Origin: Trileptium ribeirensis
Taxonomy: Eukaryota; Nematoda; Enoplea; Enoplida; Thoracostomopsidae
Assembly (NCBI GenBank): GCA_030248225.1
Contig: JASANE010019428.1
Coordinates: 1 to 64,000 of the forward strand
Length of the DNA: 64,000 bases
Reading direction: 5' to 3'
Both the position numbers and the translations under genes were made by a program. Below the pieces are notes generated by a model. That model had not been told where the DNA came from. It searched no databases and was given only the letters and a program-made list of their open reading frames with translations. Positions 63,991 to 64,000 of the stretch are shown piece after piece (the first letter of the stretch is position 1; each line of letters begins with the position of its first letter).

Positions 63991-64000
63991 GATGTGAAGA

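Overview
The window reads as nuclear DNA of an invertebrate animal. It is AT-rich, genes are spread over large introns with GT-AG splice sites, and most of the sequence is non-coding or repetitive. One gene belongs to the metazoan CAS (p130Cas/BCAR1/NEDD9) adaptor family. Short DNA-transposon derivatives (MITEs), a decayed non-LTR retrotransposon and long minisatellites fill much of the rest. The species cannot be named from this sequence. Asn- and Gln-rich coding tracts would suit an arthropod-like genome, but that is weak evidence.

Region by region. 1-7.9 kb: AT-rich DNA with two Harbinger-like MITEs and no supported gene. 7.9-11.9 kb: decayed Jockey/CR1-like retrotransposon sequence on the minus strand. 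14.3-16.5 kb: a palindrome with 0.9-kb arms. 16.5-23.2 kb: two ~3.1-kb arrays of one ~23-bp minisatellite in opposite orientation, joined by a spacer that is itself an inverted repeat. 23.2-39.3 kb: mostly featureless, with one doubtful coding exon (24.1 kb), a ~100-160-bp tandem repeat (25.9 kb) and a degenerate short-period repeat (31 kb). 39.3-40.6 kb: one long minus-strand exon of an unidentified gene. 41.0-41.6 kb: a foldback element. 42.9-46.5 kb: an old, diverged inverted repeat. 46.6-57.1 kb: a large inverted duplication with ~4.9-kb arms and a 662-bp spacer. 55.3-63.8 kb: the last three exons of the CAS gene, on the minus strand.

The CAS gene is the anchor. Three exons (63794-63686, 61932-59330, 57008-55272) join with compatible phases and GT-AG sites. 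They encode the conserved tract that follows the SH3 domain, seven YxxP motifs, the serine-rich four-helix bundle, an RPLP-type Src SH3 ligand, a YDFV motif and the C-terminal CCH domain. The SH3 exon lies beyond the right edge. The whole last exon sits in the right arm of the large inverted duplication. The left arm carries a frameshifted opposite-strand copy of the same exon, a pseudogene that could pair perfectly enough with the gene's 3' half to form long double-stranded RNA.

The outstanding feature is the density of inverted structures: at least five large or medium ones in 43 kb, plus MITEs with terminal inverted repeats. The most interesting hypothesis is that the inverted CAS pseudogene supplies hairpin or antisense RNA against the CAS gene. 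An alternative for any single structure is assembly error, although visible sequence divergence between the arms argues against that.
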